Shown here one piece after another: positions 25,169 through 33,600 of a stretch of DNA of 64,000 bases (its first letter is position 1; every line of letters begins with the position of its first letter). The translations under genes were made by a program, and so were the position numbers. This DNA comes from Peterkaempfera podocarpi (GTDB taxonomy: Bacteria > Actinomycetota > Actinomycetes > Streptomycetales > Streptomycetaceae). The DNA lies in NCBI RefSeq assembly GCF_042466665.1, contig NZ_CP162102.1, forward strand, positions 4,402,001 to 4,466,000, given 5' to 3'. A model generated the notes under the pieces. It saw nothing but the letters and a program-made list of their open reading frames with translations. It searched no databases and was not told the DNA's origin.

Positions 25169-25981
25169 GTGACCCGCTTGGACGCAGCGCGCGAAGCTGC
25201 CGGAAAGACCAGGGACACCCTGGCGCCGTACGCGACCACCGCCATGGACACCGCTGCGCACTACGCGGAGGGCGCCCGCCGCCGGGTGGCCCCACGGATC
25301 GAGGCACTGGCTCCCAAACTCGAGGCGGCTGCGGCACAGGCCGCCGCCCAGGCCCGCTGCACCGCGCGCACCACCTATGCGCAGCATCTGGCACCGCGGG
25401 TCGGGCAGGCCCGCTCCAGCGTCCCTCCGCAGCTGGAGGAGGCCGCAGTCCGCGCCGCCCTGCTGACCAGGGACACCGCGCTGACGGCCCGCGACGCCGC
25501 GGTCTCGGCCGGACGGCAGGCCAGGGCGACCGCCGCACCCGCGGTGGAGGCGCTGATGGAGGAGGCCCGGACGACGGTCGTCCCGGTCGCCATGGAAGCG
25601 CAGAGCCGAGGGGCCGCGGCGCTGGCCGCACTGCGCAACCCCGTCACGGCCGCCGAGATCGAACGGCTGGGACGCCGCCACGACCGTCGCCGCCGCTACG
25701 GGCAGGTGCTGCGCGGACTGCTGGTCATCGGTGTGCTGGCGGGCGGCTCCGTGGCCGCCTGGCAGTGGTGGCGCAGGCAGAGCAACCCGGAGTGGCTGGT
25801 CGAGCCGCCGTACGAGGAGCGGCCCGGCACCCGCGCCTCCGACCAGGTACGGGCGGTCTCCGCGACCGGCATCGTGGCGGCCGAGGCGGCCACCCAGAAC
25901 ACCGTGGACGGCTCCCACCCGGTGGACCCCGAGGTCCAGGCCAAGCAGGACAACGACAAGAACGGCACGAACGGACGCTGA
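25169..25981 (+). CDS. DUF5324 family protein
   Basis: 270 residues, Ala/Arg-rich and strongly helical (repeated ARAT, AARD, AQAAAQAR patterns from residue 1 to 170), with one predicted membrane helix (YGQVLRGLLVIGVLAGGSVAAW, about 176-197) and an acidic C-terminus ending DNDKNGTNGR. Matches the Streptomyces DUF5324 family by layout; an amphipathic membrane-associated role is plausible but undetermined. The GTG at 25169 has GAGGAGG. Divergent from the cyclophilin gene. Confidence 0.88.
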   Translation: MTRLDAAREAAGKTRDTLAPYATTAMDTAAHYAEGARRRVAPRIEALAPKLEAAAAQAAAQARCTARTTYAQHLAPRVGQARSSVPPQLEEAAVRAALLTRDTALTARDAAVSAGRQARATAAPAVEALMEEARTTVVPVAMEAQSRGAAALAALRNPVTAAEIERLGRRHDRRRRYGQVLRGLLVIGVLAGGSVAAWQWWRRQSNPEWLVEPPYEERPGTRASDQVRAVSATGIVAAEAATQNTVDGSHPVDPEVQAKQDNDKNGTNGR

Positions 25982-26090
25982 CGGCCGCCGCGCCGGGCGG
26001 TCGGCCCAGGGAGCTGCAGAGCTCCCGGCACCGCACGGCGCGGGCCGCGGTACTCCCCGGAGGCACCGGATCACTTCGGGAGGCACCGGG

Positions 26091-27611
26091 TCACTTCGCC
26101 CGGACCGGTGCCCCCGACCGGGCCCGCTGCTCCGCGGCGGCCGCGCCGGTGATGTTGCGGGCCATGCCGCCGAAGACCAGCGCATGGAACGGCGACACGC
26201 TCCACCAGTAGGCGTGCCCGGCCAGTCCGTGCGGATGGAACAGGGCCCGCTGCCGGTAGTGGCACCCGCTCCCCCCGTCCGGCTCCACGGCGAGTTCCAG
26301 CCAGGCCAGCCCTGGGAGCCGCATCTCGGCCCGCAGCCGCAGCAGCCGCCCCGGTTCCACCTCCTCGACCCGCCAGAAGTCCAGTGAGTCGCCGACCCGC
26401 AGCCGCTGCGGGTCCCGCCGCCCGCGCCGCAGGCCCACCCCGCCGCACAGCCGGTCCAGCCAGCCGCGCACGGCCCAGGCCAGCGGGAACGAATACCAGC
26501 CGTTCTCTCCCCCGATGCCCTCGATGACCCTCCACAGCGCCTCGGGGGCAGCGTCGACCGGCAGCTGCCGCTGGTCCCGGTAGAGACTTCCGCCGGCCCA
26601 GTCCGGGTCGGTGGGCAGCGGATCACTCGGCGCTCCGGGCAGCGACGCGGAGGACCAGCGGGTGGCCACGTCTGCCTCCTGGATGCGCTGCAGCGCCAGC
26701 TCCACCGCCCGGTCGAAGCCCACCGGGCCGCCGGGGGGATCAGGTGCCCAGCGGGCGATGTCGTGCTCGGTGCAGACCACCTCGTGGCGCAGCGACTCGA
26801 CCAGCGGCCGCGCGAGGGAGCTGGGCACCGGCGTGACCAGGCCCACCCAGTAGCTGGACAGCCGCGGAGTGAGCACCGGGACCGGCATCACCAGCCGCCG
26901 GGGCAGCCCCGCCACGGCCGCGTAGCGCTGCATCATCTCCAGATAGGTGAGGACATCGGGGCCGCCGATGTCGAAGGTGCGGTTGACCTCCGCAGGCAGC
27001 GCCGCAGCCGACACCAGCAGCCTCAGCACATCCCGTACCGCCACCGGCTGGATGCGGGTGTGCACCCAGCTGGGGGTCACCATCACCGGCAGCCGTTCGG
27101 TGAGGTACCGCAGCATCTCGAAGGAGGCGGAGCCGGAGCCCAGGATCACCGCCGCCCGCAGCACCGCGGTGGGCACCCCGGAGGCCAGCAGGATCCGGCC
27201 GACCTCCGCCCGGGACCGCAGATGCGGGGAGAGCCGCTCCTCGGGCACTCCGGCAGGTGCCAGACCGCCCAGGTAGACGATCCGCCGCACCCCCGCCGCC
27301 CGGGCCCCCTGGGCGAAGGAGCGCGCCGCCCGGCGGTCGGTCGCCTCGAAGGACGTACCCGTGCCCAGGGCGTGCACCAGGTAGTAGGCGACGTCGACAC
27401 CCGCCAGCGCGCTGCGCAGCGACGCCGGGTCGGTGACGTCCCCCTGCACGGTCTCCACCTGCCCCGCCCACGGCTGGTCGCGCACCTTGGCCGGGGTCCG
27501 GGCCAGACACCGCACCTGGTGCCCGGCGGAGAGCAGTTCGGGGACCAGCCGGCCGCCGATGTAACCGGTGGCGCCGGTGACCAGGCAGCGCAGCCGCAGT
27601 GGGTCGTCCAT
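26091..27611 (-). CDS. NAD(P)-binding epimerase-like protein fused to DUF2867
   Basis: 506 residues. N-terminal atypical/extended SDR domain (about 1-300) with VTGATGYIGGRLVPELL, then a C-terminal DUF2867 domain (about 330-495) with IGGENGWYSFPLAW, GDSLDFWRVEEVEPG and YWWSVSPFHALVFGGMARN. NAD(P)H-dependent oxidoreduction of an unknown, possibly lipid-like, substrate is inferred from the fold. Single gene read leftward with its ATG at 27611. No good operon partner. Confidence 0.9.
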   Translation of the reverse strand: MDDPLRLRCLVTGATGYIGGRLVPELLSAGHQVRCLARTPAKVRDQPWAGQVETVQGDVTDPASLRSALAGVDVAYYLVHALGTGTSFEATDRRAARSFAQGARAAGVRRIVYLGGLAPAGVPEERLSPHLRSRAEVGRILLASGVPTAVLRAAVILGSGSASFEMLRYLTERLPVMVTPSWVHTRIQPVAVRDVLRLLVSAAALPAEVNRTFDIGGPDVLTYLEMMQRYAAVAGLPRRLVMPVPVLTPRLSSYWVGLVTPVPSSLARPLVESLRHEVVCTEHDIARWAPDPPGGPVGFDRAVELALQRIQEADVATRWSSASLPGAPSDPLPTDPDWAGGSLYRDQRQLPVDAAPEALWRVIEGIGGENGWYSFPLAWAVRGWLDRLCGGVGLRRGRRDPQRLRVGDSLDFWRVEEVEPGRLLRLRAEMRLPGLAWLELAVEPDGGSGCHYRQRALFHPHGLAGHAYWWSVSPFHALVFGGMARNITGAAAAEQRARSGAPVRAK

Positions 27612-27863
27612 ACCGGACTGCTACCCACCGCCCGGCGTTCACGCTGGGCCGACCTGGACTGCTCGGGCCGGACCGCACGGCCCGGTGCCTCTCCTGCCCG
27701 GTGCCTCTCCTGCCCGGACCCGGCGGTCCGGTGAGCAGCCGTGCGGGGGCTCGTACGGGGCGGCCGCCGAACCACCCTCCCCACGTCTGCTCGCCGCACT
27801 CGGCCGGCGGGGTGGTGCGCGGCGGGTCGGGCGGGAGCGGCGCCGCGTCTGCGGGAACGACGG
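27612..27863. other. intergenic region, nothing recognised
   Basis: About 250 bases with short direct repeats of GGTGCCTCTCCTGCCC at about 27683-27715 and no recognised gene. Confidence 0.4.
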
Positions 27864-27894
27864 AGCCCCGGCCTGCGCGGTGCAGGCCGGGGCT
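27864..27894 (-). terminator. terminator of tRNA-Ala
   Basis: Perfect 13-base-pair hairpin (AGCCCCGGCCTGC, loop GCGGT) just after the tRNA 3' end read leftward. Confidence 0.85.
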
Positions 27895-27905
27895 TCGGGG
27901 TGCTG

Positions 27906-27978
27906 TGGAGCCTAGGGGAGTCGAACCCCTGACATCCGCCATGCAAAGACGGCGCTCTACCAACTGAGCTAAGGCCCC
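27906..27978 (-). tRNA. tRNA-Ala (anticodon TGC)
   Basis: Complete 73-base tRNA. The acceptor stem GGGGCCT/AGGCTCC has the alanine identity pair G3:U70; anticodon loop TTTGCAT gives TGC; T-arm GGGTTCGACTCCC is canonical. CCA is not encoded. Confidence 0.97.
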
Positions 27979-28125
27979 TCGGCGGTCCTGGAAGATCCGC
28001 CGCGCACAAGGGTACCCGGTTCCGGGCGGAATCTTGAGCAGGTATCCGATCCGTCGCCCCGAACGACCTGGCAGAGTGCTGCCCGAAGGGCACGATCGGG
28101 TCGGGATCAAGGTGGGATCGTCTCC

Positions 28126-29307
28126 ATGGGACAGCTGTTCGCCGGGCGGTACGAACTGGTGGACCCCGTCGGGCGCGGCGGCGCCGGCGAGGTGTGGCGC
28201 GCCTGGGACCGGCGGCGCGAGCGCTATGCGGCCGTCAAACTGCTGCAGCAGCGGGACGCCGGCTCGCTGCTGCGCTTCGTCCGGGAGCAGGCACTGCGGA
28301 TCGACCACCCGCATGTGCTGGCCCCCACCAGCTGGGCCGCCGACGACGACCAGGTGCTCTTCACCATGGACCTGGTTCGGGGCGGATCGCTCGGCCATCT
28401 GCTGGCCGACCACGGTTCCCTGCCGCCGCGCGCCGCCTGCCGGCTGCTCGACCAACTGCTGTCCGGGCTGGGTGCGGTGCACGCCGAGGGCGTCGTCCAC
28501 CGCGACATCAAACCGGGGAACCTGCTGCTGGAGGCGACCGGCACCGGACCGCTGCATCTGCGTCTCTCCGACTTCGGGATCTCGGTGCGGACCGGGGACG
28601 CCCGGCTGACGGAGACCCACTTCGTGGTCGGCACCCCCGGCTACTTCGCACCCGAGCAGCTGCGCGGCGCCGACCCCGAACCGCGGCAGGACCTCTACAT
28701 GGTCGGCGTGGTGGCGCTCCAGCTCCTCACCGGCGCCCGGCAGGACCTGGACGCCCTCCATGCCGCCTACGTCGACGGCCGCCGCCCACAGGCCCCCCAG
28801 GGCGTCCCCGAGCCGCTCTGGCAGGTGATCGGCACCCTGCTGCACCCCGACCCCGAGGGACGCTTCCGTACTACCACCGGAGCGCGCAGAGCGCTGGCCG
28901 AGGCGGTGGAGCTGCTGCCCGGCCGTCCGGAGGACGAGCCCTTGGTGACGGTGCCGGACCGGATGGGCCCGCTGCCGGCCGGGTACGGACCGCTCGGACC
29001 GCTGGGACGTCCGGTGGATGCCACCGCCGCCACGGTCCCCCGGCCCCCGGGGGACCCGGCTGCCGGGCCGGCCGCGCCCGGCCCGGCCACAGCCGCCCCG
29101 GGGGTCTTCGGGCCGCCCGTGACCGCCCCCTACACCCGACCCACCGGCGCCTTCGGGCCACCGACCGTCATGGATGCCCCGACGGAGCCCCTCGCGGCCC
29201 GCCGTGGCCGCTTCAGCCGTCCTCCAGGGGTCCGGGTGGTGGTGCCGGTGCTGCTGGCTGCCGCGGTCTGCTACGCGGTCGGCATCTGGGCACTGGTCTC
29301 CGGCTGA
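28126..29307 (+). CDS. Ser/Thr protein kinase, membrane-anchored
   Basis: 393 residues. Kinase domain about 8-265 with GRGGAGEVWRAWD, VKLLQQRDAGSL, VHRDIKPGNLLLEA, LSDFGISVRTG and GTPGYFAPEQL, so all catalytic residues are present. A Pro/Ala/Thr-rich linker (about 275-365) with repeated GPP/APYTRPTGAFGP ends in one C-terminal membrane helix (VVVPVLLAAAVCYAVGIWALV) and almost no extracellular part, unlike the PASTA kinase. An intracellular signal input is therefore likely (inference). A parS site lies 19 bases after its stop. Confidence 0.94.
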   Translation: MGQLFAGRYELVDPVGRGGAGEVWRAWDRRRERYAAVKLLQQRDAGSLLRFVREQALRIDHPHVLAPTSWAADDDQVLFTMDLVRGGSLGHLLADHGSLPPRAACRLLDQLLSGLGAVHAEGVVHRDIKPGNLLLEATGTGPLHLRLSDFGISVRTGDARLTETHFVVGTPGYFAPEQLRGADPEPRQDLYMVGVVALQLLTGARQDLDALHAAYVDGRRPQAPQGVPEPLWQVIGTLLHPDPEGRFRTTTGARRALAEAVELLPGRPEDEPLVTVPDRMGPLPAGYGPLGPLGRPVDATAATVPRPPGDPAAGPAAPGPATAAPGVFGPPVTAPYTRPTGAFGPPTVMDAPTEPLAARRGRFSRPPGVRVVVPVLLAAAVCYAVGIWALVSG

Positions 29308-29325
29308 GCCCCGAGTGCCTGCTGG

Positions 29326-29341
29326 TGTTTCACGTGAAACA
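29326..29341. promoter_or_regulatory. parS: parS site (ParB-binding)
   Basis: TGTTTCACGTGAAACA, extended by GG/CC on both sides to a 20-base palindrome (29324-29343), in the gap between convergent genes. Confidence 0.95.
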
Positions 29342-29355
29342 CCGGCAGGGCGAGC

Positions 29356-30636
29356 TCACGCCGTCCGGCGCCGCGCCGCCGCCGACCAGCCCAGCAGGGA
29401 GAGCAGCAGCAGGGTGCCCGTCCCCAGGGCGACCACCGCCAGCACGGTCCGGCCGGACGCCCCTCCCGATACCTGCAGCGGCTGTCCGGTGCCGATCTGC
29501 GCCGGGTCGCCGATTCCAAAACCGGCCTTCATCGCATCCCCTGCATAACCCGGACCGGCCACCGCAGCGCCCTGTGTGCGCAGCCTGATGGTGATGCCGA
29601 CGGACCCGTCCGCACCCACCACCTTCGCCCCGCCGGGTGCCATGCTCACGGCCAGGTAGTACCAGCCCTCCAGAGCCATCGCCGTGGTGTCGTCGCCCGA
29701 CTCCCAGCGGTTGGCGTAGGCAACCGGCACGGTCAGCAGCGAGGACTCCGCCGGATCGCCCGAGTAGTAGGCGGACTGGCTCTCCCCCGGCGTGCGGGCC
29801 GGGTTGAGAAGTGTCTGTTCGATCTGAGTGGAAGCGTACGAACCGCTGCCCTTGGTGGTGGCGTTGGCGATCTCGATCCGCGAGGAGAGACTCTGCCCCC
29901 AGTGCAGCGGCACCCGATAGTACAGCTGCTCTCCCGGGTGCAGGGAGTCCTTCCACACGCCTGCGCCCAGGGCCGGCGCCCCGGCGAAGCCATGGGACCC
30001 GGCGACCGGCCGCGGCTCGCCCGGTTGGGGCACCGGGGTGGCGGGCGCGGCAGTCCTGGCCACCCCCGGGGTGCTCCCCGGGCGCAGTGCCGGTTCCAGC
30101 AGGAACTGCAGTTCCACCGGCCAGGAGGCCGGGTCGGAGCCGGCCTTGGAGGTGCGCTCCAGTGAGACCAGATAGCGGCCGGCCTTGTCGCAGCTGCCGC
30201 TGTGGTCCTGCCGGGGCACCCGGGAGGCGGTACCGGTGACCGGCATGGCGCTCTGGTCACTCGATGCGATCGACAGGGTGCCGCCGCCGCAGCGGTCTCC
30301 GCCGGTGCTCTCCAGCTTCAGCTCTGCGCCGTCCCCGTAGGACGCCTTGCCGCCGCTGCGGGGCGCCAGGGTCACCGACACATAGGCCGCGGAGGCGCCG
30401 TCCAGGTCGACGGCCCAGTACTTGCGGTCACCGAGGGCGAGCGTGTCGGTGTACGACCGTCCAGCGGTCATCACGGGAGCGTCGCTGCTGCTCTCCGTCC
30501 CCGCCAGCCGGTCACCGGACGCCTGGTAGGAGCGGTCCGGCGGACTCGCCCCCGAAGCCGCCCCTGGCGCCGCCACCGCCACCCCGGCCAGCAGCAGCAC
30601 CGCCGCCCGCCGACCCGTGTCCACTCCCAGCACCAC
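29356..30636 (-). CDS. predicted exported, C-terminally membrane-anchored protein
   Basis: 426 residues. An N-terminal signal peptide (AVLLLAGVAVAAPGAASG) and a C-terminal helix (LAVVALGTGTLLLLSLLGW) followed by basic AARRRTA give a type I membrane protein with a large outside domain. The outside part contains two similar blocks led by ALGDRKYWAVDLDGASAAYV and LHPGEQLYYRVPLHWGQSLS, suggesting duplicated beta-sandwich domains. It is usually found beside this kinase and DLW-39 in Streptomyces; function unknown. The GTG at 30636 has GGGAGGGG upstream. Confidence 0.82.
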   Translation of the reverse strand: MVLGVDTGRRAAVLLLAGVAVAAPGAASGASPPDRSYQASGDRLAGTESSSDAPVMTAGRSYTDTLALGDRKYWAVDLDGASAAYVSVTLAPRSGGKASYGDGAELKLESTGGDRCGGGTLSIASSDQSAMPVTGTASRVPRQDHSGSCDKAGRYLVSLERTSKAGSDPASWPVELQFLLEPALRPGSTPGVARTAAPATPVPQPGEPRPVAGSHGFAGAPALGAGVWKDSLHPGEQLYYRVPLHWGQSLSSRIEIANATTKGSGSYASTQIEQTLLNPARTPGESQSAYYSGDPAESSLLTVPVAYANRWESGDDTTAMALEGWYYLAVSMAPGGAKVVGADGSVGITIRLRTQGAAVAGPGYAGDAMKAGFGIGDPAQIGTGQPLQVSGGASGRTVLAVVALGTGTLLLLSLLGWSAAARRRTA

Positions 30637-30746
30637 GGCCCCTCCCGCCCCTCGTACCGGTGGGCGGTCCCGCGACGCGGGCCGCCGAACGACAAGACCC
30701 CGGCCGCAGGGCCGGGGTCGTCGCAAGAATCGTCGTGTGCGCCGTC

Positions 30747-30884
30747 TCAGCGGGCGCCGGCACCGGCCGGGACCGGGTCGGTGGCCTCGGTCCACAGGTC
30801 CTGCTCGGCGCGGTCCGCCTGGACCTGGCGGTACACAAAGTAACCGCCGACGGCGGCCAGGGCGATCAGGAGGAGCTTCTTCAC
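30747..30884 (-). CDS. DLW-39 family small membrane protein
   Basis: 45 residues: KKLLLIALAAVGGYFVYRQV membrane helix, then QADRAEQDLWTEATDP with the signature DLW. The very small actinobacterial DLW-39 family is typically encoded in the gyrA neighbourhood, close to tRNA-Ile and tRNA-Ala; here the tRNA-Ile junction is split by the integrated element. Function unknown. The GTG at 30884 fits the family length. Confidence 0.85.
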   Translation of the reverse strand: MKKLLLIALAAVGGYFVYRQVQADRAEQDLWTEATDPVPAGAGAR

Positions 30885-31100
30885 CGCGCGACCTCGTCCT
30901 TCTTCAACGTCCGGGGGCTCCGCCGGGCTCATTCGGCCACTCAGGGGAGGCCGGCTCCTGCGGGGTCCGCGTGTGTGCGAGTGCGTACCGGCAGTCGTGG
31001 TGGCAACCGCCGTGCGGCCGATGATACACACCCCGATCCCGCCACCGACGCTCCCGCCGACGCTCCGTCACCGGCCCGGCGGCGGCACCCCCTGAACATG

Positions 31101-31138
31101 ACTCAGGGCCGGACACCTGCTGGTGTCCGGCCCTGAGT
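31101..31138 (-). terminator. original terminator of the host tRNA-Ile gene, displaced by integration
   Basis: Perfect 17-base-pair hairpin (ACTCAGGGCCGGACACC, loop TGCT) next to the truncated tRNA-Ile copy. It would have terminated the tRNA before the element inserted. Confidence 0.8.
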
Positions 31139-31143
31139 ACCGC

Positions 31144-31187
31144 GGTGGGGCTAACAGGACTTGAACCTGTGGCCTCTTCCTTATCAG
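31144..31187 (-). repeat. attachment site repeat: truncated 3' half of tRNA-Ile
   Basis: Identical over 44 bases to the 3' half of the intact tRNA-Ile at 36399-36442. It ends within the anticodon loop (TTATCAG); there is no 5' half, so it is not a functional tRNA. The base that would complete CCA is changed (C at 31143 where the intact copy has T). Confidence 0.95.
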
Positions 31188-31301
31188 TGATCCCATGGTG
31201 GTCGACCGAGGCTGCGCCTGGACTGCCAGCTTGAGGGATCCCTCCGTAAACGTGCGCCGCGAACCGCCACTGTGCGCCGCCGTTGCTGTCAGCTGCTGCT
31301 G

Positions 31302-31771
31302 TCAGTGCTTCCGGATCCAGGAGGGCCACGCGGCGCGGGTGGAGCGCTGTGCCCATGCCATCAAGCCGACGCCGGAGAGGAGCATGCAAAGGCCTACGAT
31401 CCACACTGGGGTGGCTGCGTCGGCGGTCCAATGCCTACCGGCCATCTCGACCGGGAGCATCTCGACCGTGAACCCGAGGCCCAGCATGACGCTGCCAAAT
31501 CCCCACAAACGCGGAAACGGGCGCGGCCTCGCATCCAGGGAGGCAACCACCCTCGGGCGATCGCCGCTGCGCCCGGCACAAAGGCGATGATCCAGATGAC
31601 CGCGAGACCGACCCACATGAAAACGGGCATAAAGCCCCCCACAACGCGAACTGTGCGACTCTGCGCCGCCTCTCGGGGATCTTCGCACGTCAGTAGTGCG
31701 ATGGGATAGCCGCAGCTCAGGGCGTTGGCGCGATCTTTGGCCGGTGGCCTGCCTGGGCTGGGGTCGAGCAT
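31302..31771 (-). pseudogene. small membrane protein gene of the element, apparently frameshifted
   Basis: Read leftward, the frame from ATG 31771 encodes MLDPSPGRPPAKDRANAL and a membrane helix (MWVGLAVIWIIAFVPGAAAI), then loses membrane character after WLPPWMRG near 31530. The neighbouring frame continues from there with LWGFGSVMLGLGFTVEMLP and a second helix (VWIVGLCMLLSGVGLMAWAQ) to a stop at 31302. A single-base change near 31525-31540 would join them into one protein of about 155 residues with two or three helices. Family not recognised. Confidence 0.5.
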
Positions 31772-31799
31772 GGCCAGGGGGCCGTACGCTGGTTGGCAA

Positions 31800-32075
31800 C
31801 TCGGGCAGGTCTTGAGCCTGCCCGCAATGTGTCCGAGTGGCCCCCTGGTCTTGCTCGACGTCGGGTCCCGGACCGGGTAGGTGGCTAAAGATCGTGTCGG
31901 CGCCCGCCCCAGCCCCGGCCGGCCTGCCTCACCCTCCCGCCTTGCGGCGCGGAGCGGGCCGCCGCCGGAGCGGGGCGAAGACAGGAGCGACGGCGAGCGG
32001 CGCCGCGTCGGCGCCGCTGCGAGCGAAGCGAGCCTTGATGAAGTAGCGAAACTCGTAACCGCTCCACCTCTCCCG
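31800..32075. other. non-coding part of the element with strong inverted repeats
   Basis: About 275 bases between the membrane gene and the GntR stop. Hairpins: GGGCAGG-N7-CCTGCCC (31803-31823) and a perfect 10-base-pair AGCGGCGCCG-CGT-CGGCGCCGCT (31996-32018). Either could be a terminator for the GntR gene or part of a replication/incompatibility locus; no decision is possible by eye. Confidence 0.5.
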
Positions 32076-32843
32076 CTACGCGTCGAAGTCGTACTCCAGG
32101 ACGTAGGAGCCTGAGTCCAAGGTCATCTCGTTGACCTCGACGGCGCCGCCCTCCTCTTCGAACGCGGTGCGGCACAGCACGATGACCGGAGTCCCGGAGC
32201 TCAGCGCCAGGCTTGTGGCCTCGGACTGTCGGGGCATGCGGCACCGGATCTCTTCGCGGAAGTGCACGGGCTTGTGCCCGAGATCAGCCAGCCGGGCATA
32301 CGTGCCGCCGGGGCCGGTGTCCTCCTGCGTGATGGCGGAACCTGCGACGAGTTCGGCCGCGAGGTAGGACGTGGCGAACATGACCGGCTTGCCGTCCAGG
32401 ACGAAGCGGCGCCTGCGGACACAGGTCGCGTCACCGCTGTTCAACCCGAGTACCCGCGCGATGCGCTCGGGGGCTGCTTCCTCGGTGACGGAGATCTGGT
32501 CTACCACCAGGTTGCGGCTCTCGATGTCGACGTCCGCGGACCAGATGGACTGTCCAGAGCCCCAGTGCTCCCGAGACAGGCGCTGGATGCCTCGCCGCCT
32601 CAGAGGGCGGAAGTCACGGACGAACACGCCGGCGCCCTTGCGGGCTTCGGCGACGCCTTCGTCCCTGAGCACACCCAGCGCTTGGCGCGCGGTCATGCGG
32701 GCGACGCCGTAGCTCTCCATCAGCTCGTTCTCGCCTGGCAGGCGGTCTCCGGGGACATACTCGCCGGACTCGACGGCTGCCATGAGCGCATCGGCGATCC
32801 GCTGGTACTTGGGCTGATTGCCGTCGCTGCTGGTGGCCATCAC
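32076..32843 (-). CDS. GntR-family (HutC/UTRA) repressor of the element
   Basis: 255 residues. N-terminal winged helix with KYQRIADALMAAVESGEYVP, PGENELMESYGVARMTARQA and GVFVRDF, then a UTRA ligand-binding domain (about 95-245). Comparable to KorSA/Pra-region GntR regulators that hold pSAM2-type elements silent. The divergent promoter region carries four copies of a TCTCTAGAGA-type operator. The ATG at 32840-32843 region is preceded by AGGAGG. It probably represses both itself and the rep-xis-int genes (inference). Confidence 0.9.
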   Translation of the reverse strand: MMATSSDGNQPKYQRIADALMAAVESGEYVPGDRLPGENELMESYGVARMTARQALGVLRDEGVAEARKGAGVFVRDFRPLRRRGIQRLSREHWGSGQSIWSADVDIESRNLVVDQISVTEEAAPERIARVLGLNSGDATCVRRRRFVLDGKPVMFATSYLAAELVAGSAITQEDTGPGGTYARLADLGHKPVHFREEIRCRMPRQSEATSLALSSGTPVIVLCRTAFEEEGGAVEVNEMTLDSGSYVLEYDFDA

Positions 32844-32857
32844 TTCGCACCTCCTCT

Positions 32858-32996
32858 TCTCTAGACATCTTAGGGCTGCCCGCCCTCACCGGCAGAGCGG
32901 GAGACCCGGCATCTACCCAAGCGCAGCACACTGACAGATCTCTAGAGAGGTGTTGACATCTCTAGAGATCTGACTTTCACTGGAGATGTCTAGAGA
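32858..32996. promoter_or_regulatory. operator array of the element's GntR repressor
   Basis: Four sites: TCTCTAGACA (32858-32867), TCTCTAGAGA (32939-32948), TCTCTAGAGA (32959-32968) and TGTCTAGAGA (32987-32996). The outer two are exact reverse complements of each other. The inner two are perfect palindromes 20 bases apart. A TTGACA -35-like hexamer (32953-32958) lies between the inner sites, so binding would cover a rightward promoter. Confidence 0.75.
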
Positions 32997-33084
32997 TGTC
33001 GATGGCATCCGGACATGCCAGAGGGCGGCGCCCTACCGCCAAGCAAGCCGCCGCCCCGGTCCCTCTCTCAAGGGAGCCTCCATC

Positions 33085-33600
33085 ATGCCCCGTTTCGTGA
33101 TTCCGCAGCCCGATGTGATCGCGCCAGACCTGGCCGCCCTGACCAGCTCCGAGCTGACGGTGGCGTTGTATGCCTCCTCCCTCGATCACCGCGACCGGAC
33201 CCGGCCGTCCCACAGCGCTCTGGCGAAGTTCGCCCAGGAGGGTGTGCGCGTTCTTGGCCCAGCGGGGGTGGACGACTGGTCGCGTCGGCTTCTGGGCTTC
33301 TGGGCGATGTGGATGCGGGACCTGGAGACGCCGGAACTGCTGGCGGACCACCGTTCCCGCTTCCCCCTGGCCCGGCGGCTGAAGCGCTGCAGCGGTCTGG
33401 CGTACGGGCTCGGAATGCAGATCGTCCGGCGTGACGACCTGACCTTTGAGCGCGGTCTGCCGCTGGTCGACCCGTGCCCGTGCGGCGGCTCCGGTTGGCT
33501 CACGGTCACCACTACCGCACTCCCGGCCTCCGCTCGTGGACGGCAGGAGTGCCCGGCCCACCCGGCCACCCTTGCCGCTGTCACGGCGGTGGCTGCGTGA
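33085..33600 (+). CDS. conserved small protein of AICE-type elements, function unknown
   Basis: 171 residues. Begins PRFVIPQPDVIAPDLAALTS; the middle is helical and aromatic (DDWSRRLLGFWAMWMRDLE); the C-terminal part carries a Cys cluster PCPCGGSGWL...CPAHP that could bind zinc. Not assigned to a named family. The ATG at 33085 follows AAGGGAG and it ends in the GTGA overlap that starts the replication initiator, so it is the first gene of the coupled rep-xis-int block. An accessory replication role is inferred from position only. Confidence 0.75.
   Translation: MPRFVIPQPDVIAPDLAALTSSELTVALYASSLDHRDRTRPSHSALAKFAQEGVRVLGPAGVDDWSRRLLGFWAMWMRDLETPELLADHRSRFPLARRLKRCSGLAYGLGMQIVRRDDLTFERGLPLVDPCPCGGSGWLTVTTTALPASARGRQECPAHPATLAAVTAVAA

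Noticed and set aside
24950..26626. Long N-terminal extension of the cyclophilin frame
   Set aside because: It runs antisense through the DUF5324 gene and has Arg/Gly/Ser-biased composition; the cyclophilin has a good start and ribosome site at 24949.
31144..31187. Second tRNA-Ile gene
   Set aside because: Only the 3' half is present; there is no D-arm or 5' acceptor strand, so it is an attachment-site remnant.
31996..32018. Strong hairpin considered as the origin of the element's replication
   Set aside because: No initiator-nick motif was identified; it is equally likely to be the GntR terminator, so it is listed only as structure.
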